A stretch of 15,419 nt of DNA, from contig JAGRHX010000894.1 of NCBI GenBank assembly GCA_020444775.1, positions 1 through 15,419 on the forward strand, written 5' to 3'. How positions within the stretch are numbered: position 1 is the stretch's first letter; every line of letters begins with the position of its first letter. Shown piece after piece: positions 1 through 7,782 of the stretch. The position numbers and the translations under genes were made by a program. Source of the DNA: Gammaproteobacteria bacterium (GTDB lineage: Bacteria; Pseudomonadota; Gammaproteobacteria; HK1). Below the pieces are notes generated by a model. The model saw only the letters and a program-made list of their open reading frames with translations. It searched no databases and was not told the origin of the DNA.

Positions 1-1220
1 GCGTCTACGGGCTGACCTTCACCTCACATTTCTACGGCGCGCGACGTACGGTCGGGTATGTGCCCTTCGACTCCGAGAGTCTGGTTACCGGCAAGCTGTT
101 CGAGGACATCCGAGACGCCGTGCATCAGATCGCGGATCCGACCCACTACGATGCGATCGTGGTGACCAATCTGTGTGTACCGACCGCCTCCGGGGTGCCG
201 CTACGCCTGTTGCCCCGCCAGATCAACGGTGTACGCATCATCGGTATCGATGTGCCGGGGTTCGGTGTGCCGACCCATGCCGAGGCCAAGGACGTGCTGG
301 CCGGGGCCATGCTGGAGTACGCGCGGCAGGAGATCCTGGAAGGCCCGGTGCAGCGTCCGCGCGGTGATCGCGAGAGCTTGCCAACGATCAGCCTCCTCGG
401 CGAGATGTTCCCGGTCGACCCCATGACCGTCGGCCGCATGCTCAAGCCCATGGGCCTCGCAGTGGGGGCGACGGTGCCGACGCGTGAGTGGCGAGAGTTG
501 TATGCAGCGCTCGATTGTAGCGCGGTGGCGGCGATTCATCCCTTCTATTCGGCGTCCGTCCGGGTCTTCGAACAATCCGGTCGCTCGGTGCTGGGTTCCG
601 GGCCGGTGGGCGTGGAGGGTACGAGCGCCTGGTTGGATAGCGTCGCATCGGCCTGCAATGTCGGTGCCGCCCAGCTGGACGCGACTCGAAACCAGGTGCT
701 TCCGGCCATACGCGCGGCTGTGAAGAGCGCGTCGATCGACGCGCGTATCACCCTGTCCGGATACGAAGGCTCGGAGCTGCTGGTCGCGCGCTTGCTGTGC
801 GAGTGCGGTGCGGACGTGCGCTATGTGGGCACCGCGTGTCCGGCTACGCCATGGTCGGCATCCGACTGTGAATGGCTGCGCCGGCGCGGTGTGCACGTGG
901 CCTACCGCGCCTCGCTGGAGCAGGACCTGGCGGCATTCGAAGAGTTCCGCCCGGAGCTCGCGATTGGCACTACGCCGGTGGTCCAACACGCCAAGGAACG
1001 AGGCACCCCAGCGCTGTACTTCACGAATTTGATCTCGGCGCGGCCGCTCATGGGAAGCGCCGGTCCGGCAGCGCTTGCTCAGGTCGTGCTGGCGGCCACG
1101 GGCGGAGCGGATCGGATGCAGCGGATGCGTGCCTTCTTCGAGGGCACAGGTGTCGGGGACACCGCCGGCATCTGGCCGCGTGGCAAGCCGACCGGCAACA
1201 CGGGAGCGGAGCGATGCTGA
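1..1220 (+). CDS. bchY: Chlorophyllide a reductase (COR) subunit Y, 5'-truncated by the window edge
   Basis: BchY pairs with BchZ as the catalytic NifDK-like heterotetramer of chlorophyllide a reductase. Fed electrons by BchX, it reduces the ring-B C7=C8 bond in bacteriochlorophyll synthesis. The open frame enters at base 3 and reads [15 protein letters not shown] before the first possible start (GTG at 60), so the true start lies outside the window. About 405 codons are present; family members are near 480-500, so roughly 80-100 N-terminal residues are missing. Visible hallmarks are the [18 protein letters not shown] segment and a Cys in the [12 protein letters not shown] segment (codon 174-176), a likely iron-sulfur ligand. 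The TGA at 1218-1220 overlaps the bchZ ATG by seven bases, implying translational coupling. Family assignment is from recognised sequence; cluster membership ligands upstream cannot be seen. Confidence 0.97.
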   Translation, partial: VYGLTFTSHFYGARRTVGYVPFDSESLVTGKLFEDIRDAVHQIADPTHYDAIVVTNLCVPTASGVPLRLLPRQINGVRIIGIDVPGFGVPTHAEAKDVLAGAMLEYARQEILEGPVQRPRGDRESLPTISLLGEMFPVDPMTVGRMLKPMGLAVGATVPTREWRELYAALDCSAVAAIHPFYSASVRVFEQSGRSVLGSGPVGVEGTSAWLDSVASACNVGAAQLDATRNQVLPAIRAAVKSASIDARITLSGYEGSELLVARLLCECGADVRYVGTACPATPWSASDCEWLRRRGVHVAYRASLEQDLAAFEEFRPELAIGTTPVVQHAKERGTPALYFTNLISARPLMGSAGPAALAQVVLAATGGADRMQRMRAFFEGTGVGDTAGIWPRGKPTGNTGAERC

Positions 1221-2713
1221 TCCTCGATCATGATCGTGCCGGGGGCTATTGGGGCTGCGTGTACGTGTTCGCGGCGGTCAAGGGCCTGCAGGTGATCATT
1301 GACGGTCCGGTCGGCTGTGAGAACCTTCCGGTGACCTCGGTGTTGCACTATACCGACGCGCTGCCACCGCATGAGCTGCCAATCGTGGTCACCGGTCTGT
1401 CCGAGGACGAGCTCGGTCAGCACGGTACCGAGCAAGCCCTGCGCCGAGCCCACAAGACCCTGGACCCGAAGCGACCGGCGGTCGTGGTGACGGGCTCGAT
1501 CGCGGAGATGATCGGTGGCGGTGTGACTCCCGAGGGCACTCGGATCAAACGCTTTCTGCCGCGGACCATCGACGAGGACCAATGGCAGAGCGCGGACCGG
1601 GCCCTGTTCTGGTTGTGGTCCGAGTTCGGCGCCAGACGCACTTCACGGCCGGCGGAAAAGCCCACGCCCGGCCAGGCACCCAAGGTCAACATCATCGGGC
1701 CGAGCTTCGGCTACTTCAACATGCCCTCGGATCTGGCCGAGGTGCGTCGACTCGTCGAAGGTATCGGCGCGGAGGTGGACCTGGTATTCCCCCTGGGCTG
1801 TGCGCTCGGCGAAATCCCCCGCCTTGCCGACGCCGAAGTGAACATCTGCATGTACCGTGAGTACGGTCGGGGCCTGTGCGAGGCGCTCGGCCGTCCCTAC
1901 CTGCAGGCGCCAATCGGTCTGTCGAGCACGACCCTGTTCCTGCGCAAGCTAGGGGAGTTGTTGGATCTCGACCCGGAGCCGTTCATCGAGCAGGAGAAGC
2001 ACACGACCATCAAACCGGTGTGGGACCTGTGGCGTTCCGTGACGCAGGACTTCTTCTCCACCGCAGCGTTCGGCGTGGCCGCGACCGAGACCTATAGCCG
2101 CGGCCTGGTCAACTTCCTCGAGCAGGATCTTGGCTTGCCCTGCGCCTTCGCATTCTCGCGCAAGGCCGGTGTCAAGCCGGACAACGAACAGGTGCGCAAG
2201 GCCATCCGCGACAGCGCGGCGATGATTGTCTTTGGTAGCTTCAACGAACGGATGTATCTCAGCGAGATCGCGTCCAAGGCCATCTACATCCCAGCCTCGT
2301 TCCCCGGCACGATCATCCGCCGGCATACCGGCACCCCGTTCATGGGTTATGCCGGTGTCACCTATCTCATCCAGGAAGTGGCCAACGCGCTGTTCGATGC
2401 GCTCTTCTCCATCCTGCCACTGGGCAGCGAGATGGACAGCATCGAAGCGACACCGATGCGTGCCGAGAGCACTCTGGATTGGGATGACGATGCCAGCGAG
2501 ATGCTCGATTCGTTGGTGGAGGCATTCCCGGTGCTGACTCGAATCTCAGCGGCTCGCCAGCTTCGCGAGACGGCCGAGCGCGAGACCCGGCGGCTTGGCG
2601 AGAGCCGAGTCACGGTCGCCAGGATCCGTGCGCTGAGCCGCTTCGAGGCAGCCGGGGAAGCGGCTCAAGTCGCCCCGGACAACAGTTCCGCAGTCAAAGG
2701 TGAAGCGGCATGA
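1214..2713 (+). CDS. bchZ: Chlorophyllide a reductase (COR) subunit Z
   Basis: BchZ is the NifK-like partner of BchY in chlorophyllide a reductase and is cytoplasmic. The product is 499 residues, a normal length. The start [19 protein letters not shown] is diagnostic. It is followed by the [20 protein letters not shown] motif, whose Cys is the expected iron-sulfur ligand, and [20 protein letters not shown] near residue 100. The frame stays open back to 872, inside bchY, but that extension has no family counterpart. The ATG at 1214 overlaps the bchY stop and gives the canonical N-terminus. The C-terminal tail (about residues 440-499) is the usual charged helical extension. The stop overlaps the pufQ start as ATGA. 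In well-studied purple bacteria the puf promoter lies inside the end of bchZ; I could not locate one here. Confidence 0.97.
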   Translation: MLILDHDRAGGYWGCVYVFAAVKGLQVIIDGPVGCENLPVTSVLHYTDALPPHELPIVVTGLSEDELGQHGTEQALRRAHKTLDPKRPAVVVTGSIAEMIGGGVTPEGTRIKRFLPRTIDEDQWQSADRALFWLWSEFGARRTSRPAEKPTPGQAPKVNIIGPSFGYFNMPSDLAEVRRLVEGIGAEVDLVFPLGCALGEIPRLADAEVNICMYREYGRGLCEALGRPYLQAPIGLSSTTLFLRKLGELLDLDPEPFIEQEKHTTIKPVWDLWRSVTQDFFSTAAFGVAATETYSRGLVNFLEQDLGLPCAFAFSRKAGVKPDNEQVRKAIRDSAAMIVFGSFNERMYLSEIASKAIYIPASFPGTIIRRHTGTPFMGYAGVTYLIQEVANALFDALFSILPLGSEMDSIEATPMRAESTLDWDDDASEMLDSLVEAFPVLTRISAARQLRETAERETRRLGESRVTVARIRALSRFEAAGEAAQVAPDNSSAVKGEAA

Positions 2714-3021
2714 AATCAGCTCATGGCAGCTCGTTGCATTCCCATTTCGGCCAGGTCCCACGCCCCGACAAGCCGGGACCCTCGAGGCCATCGGCTCCGG
2801 ACCTCGACGCGGTATGTCATGCCGGCCAGGCTCCACAGCCCGCCGAGGAGCTCGACTTCCGCGTCGTCTACGCCCTGACCCTGCCGCTGTTCGTGGTTGC
2901 GGTGCTGTTCAAGCGCGCGGTCGGCGGCACGCTGATGCGTTTGGGGCGACGGCCGCAATCCGTGCTCGCGGAGGCTCGCTCCGACGCGCACACCTACCTG
3001 CCACTGGCGTTCGTGAAGTAA
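2710..3021 (+). CDS. pufQ: PufQ-like small membrane protein
   Basis: PufQ is a small single-span membrane protein encoded between bchZ and pufB. It is linked to bacteriochlorophyll supply and assembly of photosynthetic complexes, with no agreed biochemical activity. This ORF is 103 residues. A Pro-rich hydrophilic N-terminus (1-46) precedes the motif [20 protein letters not shown] (about 48-67), resembling the FRVYFAL-type membrane start of PufQ. A basic stretch and the ending [18 protein letters not shown] follow, like the ARAWSEARTITPLIF ending of alphaproteobacterial PufQ. Known PufQ is about 75 residues, so the N-terminal half is extra, or the real start is internal. The ATG at 2710 overlaps the bchZ TGA by four bases (ATGA), which favours it. 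The identification rests on position plus short motifs. Confidence 0.75.
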   Translation: MKSAHGSSLHSHFGQVPRPDKPGPSRPSAPDLDAVCHAGQAPQPAEELDFRVVYALTLPLFVVAVLFKRAVGGTLMRLGRRPQSVLAEARSDAHTYLPLAFVK

Positions 3022-3036
3022 CGCGGGGCGAACGTG

Positions 3037-3089
3037 TTGCCCGGCTCGGGCAAGAGCCGCTGCGTTCCCGCCTGAGGCAGGGGCGCAGC
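3037..3089 (+). promoter_or_regulatory. Two consecutive stem-loops between pufQ and pufB
   Basis: The first hairpin is TTGCCC-GGCTC-GGGCAA at 3037-3053, a perfect 6-bp stem with a 5-base loop. The second, at 3059-3089, pairs GCTGCG (3059-3064) with CGCAGC (3084-3089). Inside it, CCCGCC (3067-3072) pairs with GGC plus GGG (3076-3082) around one bulged A, and the tip is TGA. No U-tract follows, so these are not classical terminators. In Rhodobacter, structures at this kind of position act as processing or 5'-end protection elements for pufBA mRNA; that role is inferred here. Confidence 0.6.
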
Positions 3090-3160
3090 ATTAGTAGCTA
3101 CGCGTGATGCGCGTGGCGTCGGCCATTCGGCCCCCATCTGGCCCTGTTGGAGATGTGCTT

Positions 3161-3403
3161 ATGGCGGAGAGCAGCTATTCACTGTCCGGATTGTCGGACC
3201 AAGAGGCACAAGAGTTCCACAAACTGTTCGTGACCAGCTTCATCGTCTTCACGGCGATAGCGGTCGTGGCACACATCCTCGTCTGGATGTGGCGACCATG
3301 GCTCCCCGGCCCCGAAGGCTATGCCTCGCTCGGCGAGACGTACGCCAACTTCGCCGAAGGGATGCACGCAATGGTGAACTCGTTGTCGGTGTATCTAACC
3401 TAG
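3161..3403 (+). CDS. pufB: LH1 light-harvesting beta polypeptide
   Basis: This is the beta subunit of the core antenna, an inner-membrane single-span polypeptide that binds bacteriochlorophyll with PufA around the reaction centre. It is 80 residues. [17 protein letters not shown] is the conserved N-terminal domain with His20. One membrane helix spans about residues 22-44, with the bacteriochlorophyll-ligating His38 in [16 protein letters not shown]. The ATG at 3161 is chosen over in-frame ATGs at 3104 and 3107 because it starts exactly at the family N-terminus (MAES) and has a GGAG at 3149-3152. Odd: about 30 residues (PEGY to VYLT) continue past WRPWLPG, where many beta polypeptides end. The pufA Shine-Dalgarno overlaps the stop codon. 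Confidence 0.95.
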   Translation: MAESSYSLSGLSDQEAQEFHKLFVTSFIVFTAIAVVAHILVWMWRPWLPGPEGYASLGETYANFAEGMHAMVNSLSVYLT

Positions 3404-3416
3404 GAGGTCTGTCGCA

Positions 3417-3614
3417 ATGTGGCGAATCTGGAAACTGTTCGATCCACGTAGAACGTTGATCGCATTGTTCACCTTCCTGTTCGCGCTGGCGATCTTGATC
3501 CACTTCATCTTGTTGAGCACGGACCGCTTCAACTGGATCGAAGGGCCGAGGAACAAGACTGCCCAGCTCGAGCTGGTGCAACCAATAGCTGAACCCGTCT
3601 CCTTGATCGGTTGA
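3417..3614 (+). CDS. pufA: LH1 light-harvesting alpha polypeptide
   Basis: This is the alpha subunit of the core antenna and partner of PufB in the inner membrane. It is 65 residues. [20 protein letters not shown] is the textbook alpha N-terminus. One membrane helix runs about residues 13-33, with the bacteriochlorophyll-binding His29 in [17 protein letters not shown]. The C-terminal tail (EGPRNKT to SLIG) is periplasmic. A perfect AGGAGG at 3402-3407 overlaps the pufB stop and sits nine bases before the ATG, consistent with high expression. Only 13 bases separate it from pufB. Confidence 0.96.
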   Translation: MWRIWKLFDPRRTLIALFTFLFALAILIHFILLSTDRFNWIEGPRNKTAQLELVQPIAEPVSLIG

Positions 3615-3676
3615 CGGTGGCGACGGTCGGTTGCGGGCGGCTTGACCCTTTACGCTGGGCCATCCGCTCGCAGCCT

Positions 3677-3727
3677 TCGCGCCGGGCGCGACCTCAGGTG
3701 CGCCAGGCGAGGGCCCTCAGGGGAGGT
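3677..3727 (+). promoter_or_regulatory. Structured pufA-pufL intercistronic region reaching the pufL Shine-Dalgarno
   Basis: Several GC-rich stems are possible. TCGCGC-CGG-GCGCGA at 3677-3691 is perfect. An alternative pairs GCGC (3686-3689) and ACC (3691-3693) with GGT (3697-3699) and GCGC (3700-3703). CCC-TCA-GGG at 3714-3722 runs into the GGGAGGT ribosome-binding site of pufL. In Rhodobacter, hairpins between pufA and pufL stabilise the upstream pufBA segment, giving more antenna than reaction-centre protein. The same role is inferred here from position and pairing. Confidence 0.55.
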
Positions 3728-3734
3728 GGTCGAC

Positions 3735-4559
3735 ATGGCGATGCTGAGTTTCGAGCGAAAATATCGGGTCAGAGGCGGTACCTTGCTCGGTGGCGACCTC
3801 TTCGATTTCTGGGTCGGGCCGTTCTATGTCGGATTCTTCGGCGTGACCACCATATTCTTCAGCCTGGTCGGCACCGCATTGATCCTGTATGGCGCGGCGC
3901 TCGGGCCGACCTGGAATCTGTGGCAGATCAATATTGCACCGCCCGATCTCTCCTACGGGTTGGCGCTGGCACCCTTGCAGGAGGGTGGCTTGTGGCAGCT
4001 CATCACCGCGTGTGCTTTGGGTGCGTTCGTCTCCTGGGCACTGCGAGAGGTGGAGATCTGTCGCAAGCTGGCCATAGGCGTGCATGTGCCGGTTGCCTTC
4101 GGCTTTGCGATTTTCGCGTATTTCACGCTGGTCGTCATTCGTCCGGTCCTGATGGGGGCCTGGGGGCATGGCTTTCCCTATGGAATCATCAGCCATCTGG
4201 ACTGGGTGTCGAACGTCGGCTACCAGTATCTGCATTTTCACTACAACCCGGCACACATGATCGCGGTGAGCTTTTTCTTCACCACCTGTCTGGCGCTTGC
4301 GCTTCACGGATCGCTGATTCTCTCTGCGACCAATCCGCAGCCAGGCGAGAGCGTGAAGACACCTGAGCACGAGGACACCTTCTTTCGCGACACGGTCGGG
4401 TACTCGATAGGGACCCTGGGGATTCACCGTCTCGGCTTGTTCCTGGCGCTGGCCGCAGTGTTCTGGAGCGCCGTGTGCATCGTCATCAGTGGTCCGTTCT
4501 GGACGCGCGGTTGGCCAGAATGGTGGACATGGTGGCTCGAACTGCCGATCTGGCGTTAA
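3735..4559 (+). CDS. pufL: Photosynthetic reaction centre L subunit
   Basis: The L subunit binds, with M, the special pair, accessory pigments, non-haem iron and quinones of the type-II reaction centre. It is 274 residues with five membrane helices, the normal size. Residues are offset by one from Rhodobacter sphaeroides numbering. His154 (accessory bacteriochlorophyll) and His174 in [15 protein letters not shown] (special pair) are present. So are His191 and His231 (iron), and Glu213 and Ser224 (proton delivery to QB) in [20 protein letters not shown]. The C-terminus [20 protein letters not shown] is typical. The ATG at 3735 gives the family N-terminus [17 protein letters not shown] and has GGGAGGT seven bases upstream; the open frame back to 3642 has no homologous content. 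The next gene starts 18 bases after the stop. Confidence 0.99.
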   Translation: MAMLSFERKYRVRGGTLLGGDLFDFWVGPFYVGFFGVTTIFFSLVGTALILYGAALGPTWNLWQINIAPPDLSYGLALAPLQEGGLWQLITACALGAFVSWALREVEICRKLAIGVHVPVAFGFAIFAYFTLVVIRPVLMGAWGHGFPYGIISHLDWVSNVGYQYLHFHYNPAHMIAVSFFFTTCLALALHGSLILSATNPQPGESVKTPEHEDTFFRDTVGYSIGTLGIHRLGLFLALAAVFWSAVCIVISGPFWTRGWPEWWTWWLELPIWR

Positions 4560-4577
4560 GGCTTGGGAGCTGCAGTC

Positions 4578-5549
4578 ATGGCTGAGTATCAGAATATATT
4601 CACGCGAGTACAGGTTCGGGCAGCACCGTCGATCGGTGTCGCCGTGGATGGCGGTGAGTGGGCGAGACAGTTGCAGCCGCGCTTCTCTTATTGGCTCGGC
4701 AAGATCGGCAATGCCCAGATCGGACCAATCTATCTCGGCTGGCTCGGCGTGGTCTCGCTCATCTGCGGGGTGATAGCGTTCGAGATCATTGGCCTGAACA
4801 TGTGGGCGTCGGTCAACTGGGACCCGGTCCAGTTCGTCCGCCAGCTGCCATGGCTGGCGCTCGAGCCACCGGCTCGTGAGTACGGTCTGAGCATTCCGCC
4901 CATGGCCGAGGGTGGATGGTGGCTGATGGCCGGCTTCTTTCTGACCGCGTCGATACTGTTGTGGTGGGCGCGTGTATACACCCGGGCGCTGGCGTTGGGC
5001 ATGGGGACGCATGTCGCATGGGCCTTCGCATCGGCCATCTGGCTGTACCTGGTGCTGGGGTTCATCCGTCCGTTGCTGATCGGCAGCTGGTCCGAGGCCG
5101 TGCCATTCGGAATCTTTCCACATCTGGACTGGACCGCCGCGTTCTCAATCCGCTACGGAAACCTCTTCTACAACCCGTTCCACATGCTGTCCATTGCCTT
5201 TCTCTATGGCTCCGCGTTGCTGTTTGCCATGCATGGCGCAACCATTTTAGCAGTGAGTCGATACGGGGGGGAGCGTGAGATCGAGCAGATTACCGATCGT
5301 GGTACGGCATCGGAACGCGCCGCGCTGTTCTGGCGCTGGACAATGGGCTTCAATGCCACGATGGAGTCGATTCATCGTTGGGCCTGGTGGTTTGCCGTGC
5401 TGTGTCCGCTGGCCGGCGGAATCGGCATCCTGCTGACCGGCACGGTGGTGGACAACTGGTATCTGTGGGCGGTCAAGCATGGCGTGGCACCGACGTATCC
5501 GATAACGCAGCCGGCACCGATGGATCCGGCCATTGGCAGCGGGGGATGA
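4578..5549 (+). CDS. pufM: Photosynthetic reaction centre M subunit
   Basis: M is the partner of L in the reaction-centre core and carries QA. It is 323 residues with five membrane helices. Numbering coincides with Rhodobacter sphaeroides M: His182 (accessory bacteriochlorophyll), His202 in [20 protein letters not shown] (special pair), Tyr210, His219, Glu234 and His266 (non-haem iron), and Trp252 (QA site). All key residues are intact. The ATG at 4578 ([13 protein letters not shown]) is the family start, with GGGAG at 4565-4569; the TTG at 4563 would only add MGAAV. The tail after about residue 305 is a short Pro-rich extension, possibly facing PufC. The pufC ATG lies four bases after the stop. 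Confidence 0.99.
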   Translation: MAEYQNIFTRVQVRAAPSIGVAVDGGEWARQLQPRFSYWLGKIGNAQIGPIYLGWLGVVSLICGVIAFEIIGLNMWASVNWDPVQFVRQLPWLALEPPAREYGLSIPPMAEGGWWLMAGFFLTASILLWWARVYTRALALGMGTHVAWAFASAIWLYLVLGFIRPLLIGSWSEAVPFGIFPHLDWTAAFSIRYGNLFYNPFHMLSIAFLYGSALLFAMHGATILAVSRYGGEREIEQITDRGTASERAALFWRWTMGFNATMESIHRWAWWFAVLCPLAGGIGILLTGTVVDNWYLWAVKHGVAPTYPITQPAPMDPAIGSGG

Positions 5550-5553
5550 GGCG

Positions 5554-6573
5554 ATGGCAACAGTCACGACGAGTAGCGTTGCACGGCGGCTCCTGATCAT
5601 TTCCCTGGGCTGCGTGTGGCTGGGTGGATGTGAGGCGCCACCACCTGAATCGACGCAGAGCGGGTATCGTGGGACGGGCATGGTACAGGTAGAGAATCCG
5701 CGCAAGCTGGCTCGACTGGTCGCCGCGAGCACGCCGCCAGCAGGGGTTCCCGCGCCCGCCGCCGCGGCCGGTCCCAAGGCAAGTGAAGTCTTCAAGAATG
5801 TGCAGGTTCTCGGCGATCTGGATGTCGCGAGCTTCACTCACCTGATGGCCTCCGTCACCGAGTGGGTATCACCTGAGCAGGGTTGCGCCTATTGTCACGA
5901 GGGCAACGATCTGTCGCAGGACACGCTGTACACCAAGGTGGTGGCGCGACGCATGCTCGAGATGACCCGTGGCATCAACGATGAATGGCAAGTGCACGCG
6001 GGGCAGACCGGTGTCACCTGTTACACGTGTCATCGTGGCAAGCCGGTTCCGGAGCGCATCTGGTTCAAGGACCCGGGCCCGCCGCAGGCGTTGGGCGCTG
6101 CCGCCAGACGCAACGGTCAGAATCTGGCCAGCGCCTCGGTAGGTTACGCTTCGCTACCTTTTGATACCTTGAGCCGCTATCTGGGCGCCAATGGCAACAT
6201 CCGCGTGGTCAGTACCCAGGCTTTGCCGGGCAGGCCCGGCAGCAGCATCGACGATACCGAGCATACCTACGGGCTGATGATGCACCTGACCGATTCGCTT
6301 GGGGTCAACTGCACCTACTGTCACAACAGTCGCGCGTTCTCGGACTGGCAGCAGAGTCCAGCCGCGCGTGTGACCGCCTGGCACGGGATTCAAATGGTGC
6401 GTGCGCTGAATGCCGACTACCTGGTGCCGCTCTCGCCACAGTATCCGCCCAACCGGCTAGGCGTGACGGGTGATGGGCCGAAGCTGAGCTGCGCTACGTG
6501 TCATCGCGGTCAACCCAAGCCGCTCAACGGCGTGTCGATGCTGTCGGACGTGCGAGGTCTGAGCTCGAAGTGA
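5554..6573 (+). CDS. pufC: Reaction-centre tetrahaem cytochrome c subunit (lipoprotein)
   Basis: PufC is the periplasmic cytochrome bound to the reaction centre that re-reduces the photo-oxidised special pair. It is 339 residues. A lipoprotein signal ends at LGGC with lipidated Cys26, followed by a Pro/Ala-rich linker (about 27-75). Four CXXCH sites bind haem at C111-H115, C156-H160, C253-H257 and C313-H317. Met residues upstream of the sites (for example in RRMLEM, TYGLMMHL and GIQMVRA) are positioned as axial ligands. The ATG at 5554 starts four bases after pufM, with a GGGGGA stretch at 5541-5546; an upstream in-frame GTG-type start inside pufM is unnecessary. This is the last gene of the puf transcript by spacing. 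No convincing terminator was seen in the 102 bases that follow. Confidence 0.97.
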   Translation: MATVTTSSVARRLLIISLGCVWLGGCEAPPPESTQSGYRGTGMVQVENPRKLARLVAASTPPAGVPAPAAAAGPKASEVFKNVQVLGDLDVASFTHLMASVTEWVSPEQGCAYCHEGNDLSQDTLYTKVVARRMLEMTRGINDEWQVHAGQTGVTCYTCHRGKPVPERIWFKDPGPPQALGAAARRNGQNLASASVGYASLPFDTLSRYLGANGNIRVVSTQALPGRPGSSIDDTEHTYGLMMHLTDSLGVNCTYCHNSRAFSDWQQSPAARVTAWHGIQMVRALNADYLVPLSPQYPPNRLGVTGDGPKLSCATCHRGQPKPLNGVSMLSDVRGLSSK

Positions 6574-6675
6574 GTTCGCGGCATGTGGTTCGACGCGCGT
6601 CTTTGAGCAGCCTGTGGCGGGTAAGGTGGCTTTGGAACCGAGGAACACAGTGGCCGAGGGTAGGGTTACCAAACG

Positions 6676-7098
6676 ATGAACAATCATCCAAGTCGCTTCA
6701 CCGTCGCTCGCATCACGCGTAGCCTGCTGGTCGTTGCTGCGACGCTATGCTGGATGGGTCCGGCGAGCGGTGAAGGGTTCGACAATCCCACCCGCGCTGG
6801 GATCGGCTGTATAGCGTTGGACGAGTTTCGTGCCCGGCCGACCGTGCCCCTGCGCAGCCCACCGACCGGCAGGCAATCGCAGGCTGGTCATTCGGCGAGC
6901 GCGGTTGTCGAGAATCTGTGCGGCAGGACCGTGGAGATGAAGTTCTGTTTCCTGCTTGCGAGTGGCGATGCAGACAAGCGCCAGGCCTGCAGCGAGCAGT
7001 TGGTTCGTCCGAGCGAACGCGCACGGGTGACACTGAAGTTGAGTGAGCTGAGAATCATCGGCTCGGAATATGAGTGGCGCTATCTGCCCGTGCGTTGA
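6676..7098 (+). CDS. Secreted hypothetical protein with four mature cysteines
   Basis: I do not recognise a family. The 140-residue product has a clear signal peptide: a basic N-terminus, hydrophobic LLVVAATLCWMG, and a likely cleavage after PASG near residue 32. The mature part has Cys45, Cys82, Cys91 and Cys105, which could form two disulfides in the periplasm. Its C-terminal half (VVENLCGRTVEMKFCFLL, then CSEQLV, then a beta-rich ending) looks like a small beta-sandwich, but this is only an impression. It lies 102 bases after pufC and 295 bases before the HiPIP gene, on the same strand as both, so co-expression with the photosynthetic electron chain is possible. A TAGGG at 6661-6665 is a weak ribosome-binding site. 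Confidence 0.7.
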   Translation: MNNHPSRFTVARITRSLLVVAATLCWMGPASGEGFDNPTRAGIGCIALDEFRARPTVPLRSPPTGRQSQAGHSASAVVENLCGRTVEMKFCFLLASGDADKRQACSEQLVRPSERARVTLKLSELRIIGSEYEWRYLPVR

Positions 7099-7140
7099 AC
7101 CGCATGACCTGAGCCCGTTGACGACCCGTATGTTTCGCGC

Positions 7141-7155
7141 CGAGACCAGGTCTCG
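7141..7155. repeat. Perfect 7-bp inverted repeat with single central base
   Basis: CGAGACC-A-GGTCTCG forms a 15-base palindrome 43 bases after the stop of the preceding gene. As DNA it could be a dimeric-regulator site. As RNA the one-base spacer would force the loop to open to at least three bases. No T-run follows, so it is not a standard terminator. The rest of the 7099-7393 gap shows nothing beyond this element and the promoter-like sequence near 7341. Confidence 0.45.
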
Positions 7156-7340
7156 CGTGTCCACAGCGCAGAGCAGGGTTGTACGGCAGAGCACCCATGC
7201 CTGCGTCAGCGTGATGCATCTGCGGAATCTCTCCACCGCGACTCGTGGCCGTATGTCGGACGGCGCGCAGGAAGTACGGCCATCACCGCTGGCTGGTCCA
7301 GGGCCGGCGTGAGCAGGGACCCGAAACCCGGCGACACGAA

Positions 7341-7371
7341 TTGACATCCCGTACCGCCTCACAAAGGTACT
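7341..7371 (+). promoter_or_regulatory. Candidate sigma-70 promoter of the HiPIP gene
   Basis: A perfect TTGACA is at 7341-7346. The best -10 is GGTACT (7366-7371), matching three of six consensus bases with a long 19-base spacer, so only the -35 is strong. GTACC (7351-7355) and GGTAC (7366-7370) form an inverted repeat between and over the promoter elements, a possible operator. The HiPIP start codon is 22 bases downstream. Confidence 0.4.
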
Positions 7372-7393
7372 GCTGGCTCAGGAGCAATCATCC

Positions 7394-7723
7394 ATGACCT
7401 TCGATCCGAAGCACATCGCACGCCGTCATTTCGTTACGCTGACGCTTGCCGGCGTTGCTGCGTCGCAGTTGCCGCTTGGCGCGCGCGAGGCGAGCGCTGC
7501 CGAGCTCCCACCACTGAGTCCGGACGATACGACGGCGAAGGCCCTTGGTTACACACCCGACGCGAGCACCGTGAGTGTTGAAACCCGCGGTGGCGCCGAT
7601 CACATGTGCATGCACTGTCGCTTCTTCACGCCGATCGACGAGGCGACCGGTTCTTGCAGCCTGTTCCCTGGTCGGTCGGTAGCGGGCAAGGGCTGGTGCC
7701 GGAGTTGGGTCGCCAAGGCCTGA
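7394..7723 (+). CDS. hip: High-potential iron-sulfur protein (HiPIP), Tat-exported
   Basis: HiPIP is a small periplasmic [4Fe-4S] electron carrier that, in many purple beta- and gammaproteobacteria, shuttles electrons from cytochrome bc1 to the reaction-centre cytochrome PufC. The precursor is 109 residues. It begins with a twin-arginine signal (ARRHFVTLTLAGVAA, residues 9-23), with cleavage expected after about Ala34-Ala36. The four cluster ligands are Cys72, Cys75, Cys88 and Cys102 in the family pattern CMHCRFF, GSCSLFPG and GKGWCRSW. Folding and cluster insertion before export explain the Tat signal. AGGAG at 7380-7384 sits nine bases before the ATG. Its location just downstream of pufC supports a dedicated role in cyclic electron flow. 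It converges with the next, minus-strand gene. Confidence 0.95.
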   Translation: MTFDPKHIARRHFVTLTLAGVAASQLPLGAREASAAELPPLSPDDTTAKALGYTPDASTVSVETRGGADHMCMHCRFFTPIDEATGSCSLFPGRSVAGKGWCRSWVAKA

Positions 7724-7740
7724 AGGTTGCTGTTGGCGCA

Positions 7741-7782
7741 GCGGCAGGCGTTCAGGTAGTCGCTCCGCCACCCGTCTGCCGC
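7741..7782. terminator. Weak candidate bidirectional terminator between convergent genes
   Basis: Seven-base arms GCGGCAG (7741-7747) and CTGCCGC (7776-7782) enclose 28 bases that can pair further (GGCG 7747-7750 with CGCC 7766-7769). It overlaps the 3' end of the minus-strand gene and lies 18 bases past the HiPIP stop. There is no T-tract on either strand, so this is a low-confidence call. Confidence 0.25.

Noticed and set aside
872..1213. N-terminal extension of bchZ upstream of 1214
   Set aside because: It lies inside bchY in another frame and lacks BchZ-like sequence; the family start is at 1214.
3642..3734. N-terminal extension of pufL upstream of 3735
   Set aside because: It covers the structured intercistronic region; the L-subunit N-terminus and a strong ribosome-binding site place the start at 3735.
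3717..5123. 468-residue minus-strand ORF opposite pufL and pufM
   Set aside because: It is an antisense shadow: Gln/Arg/Asp-rich, no domains, covering two certain genes.
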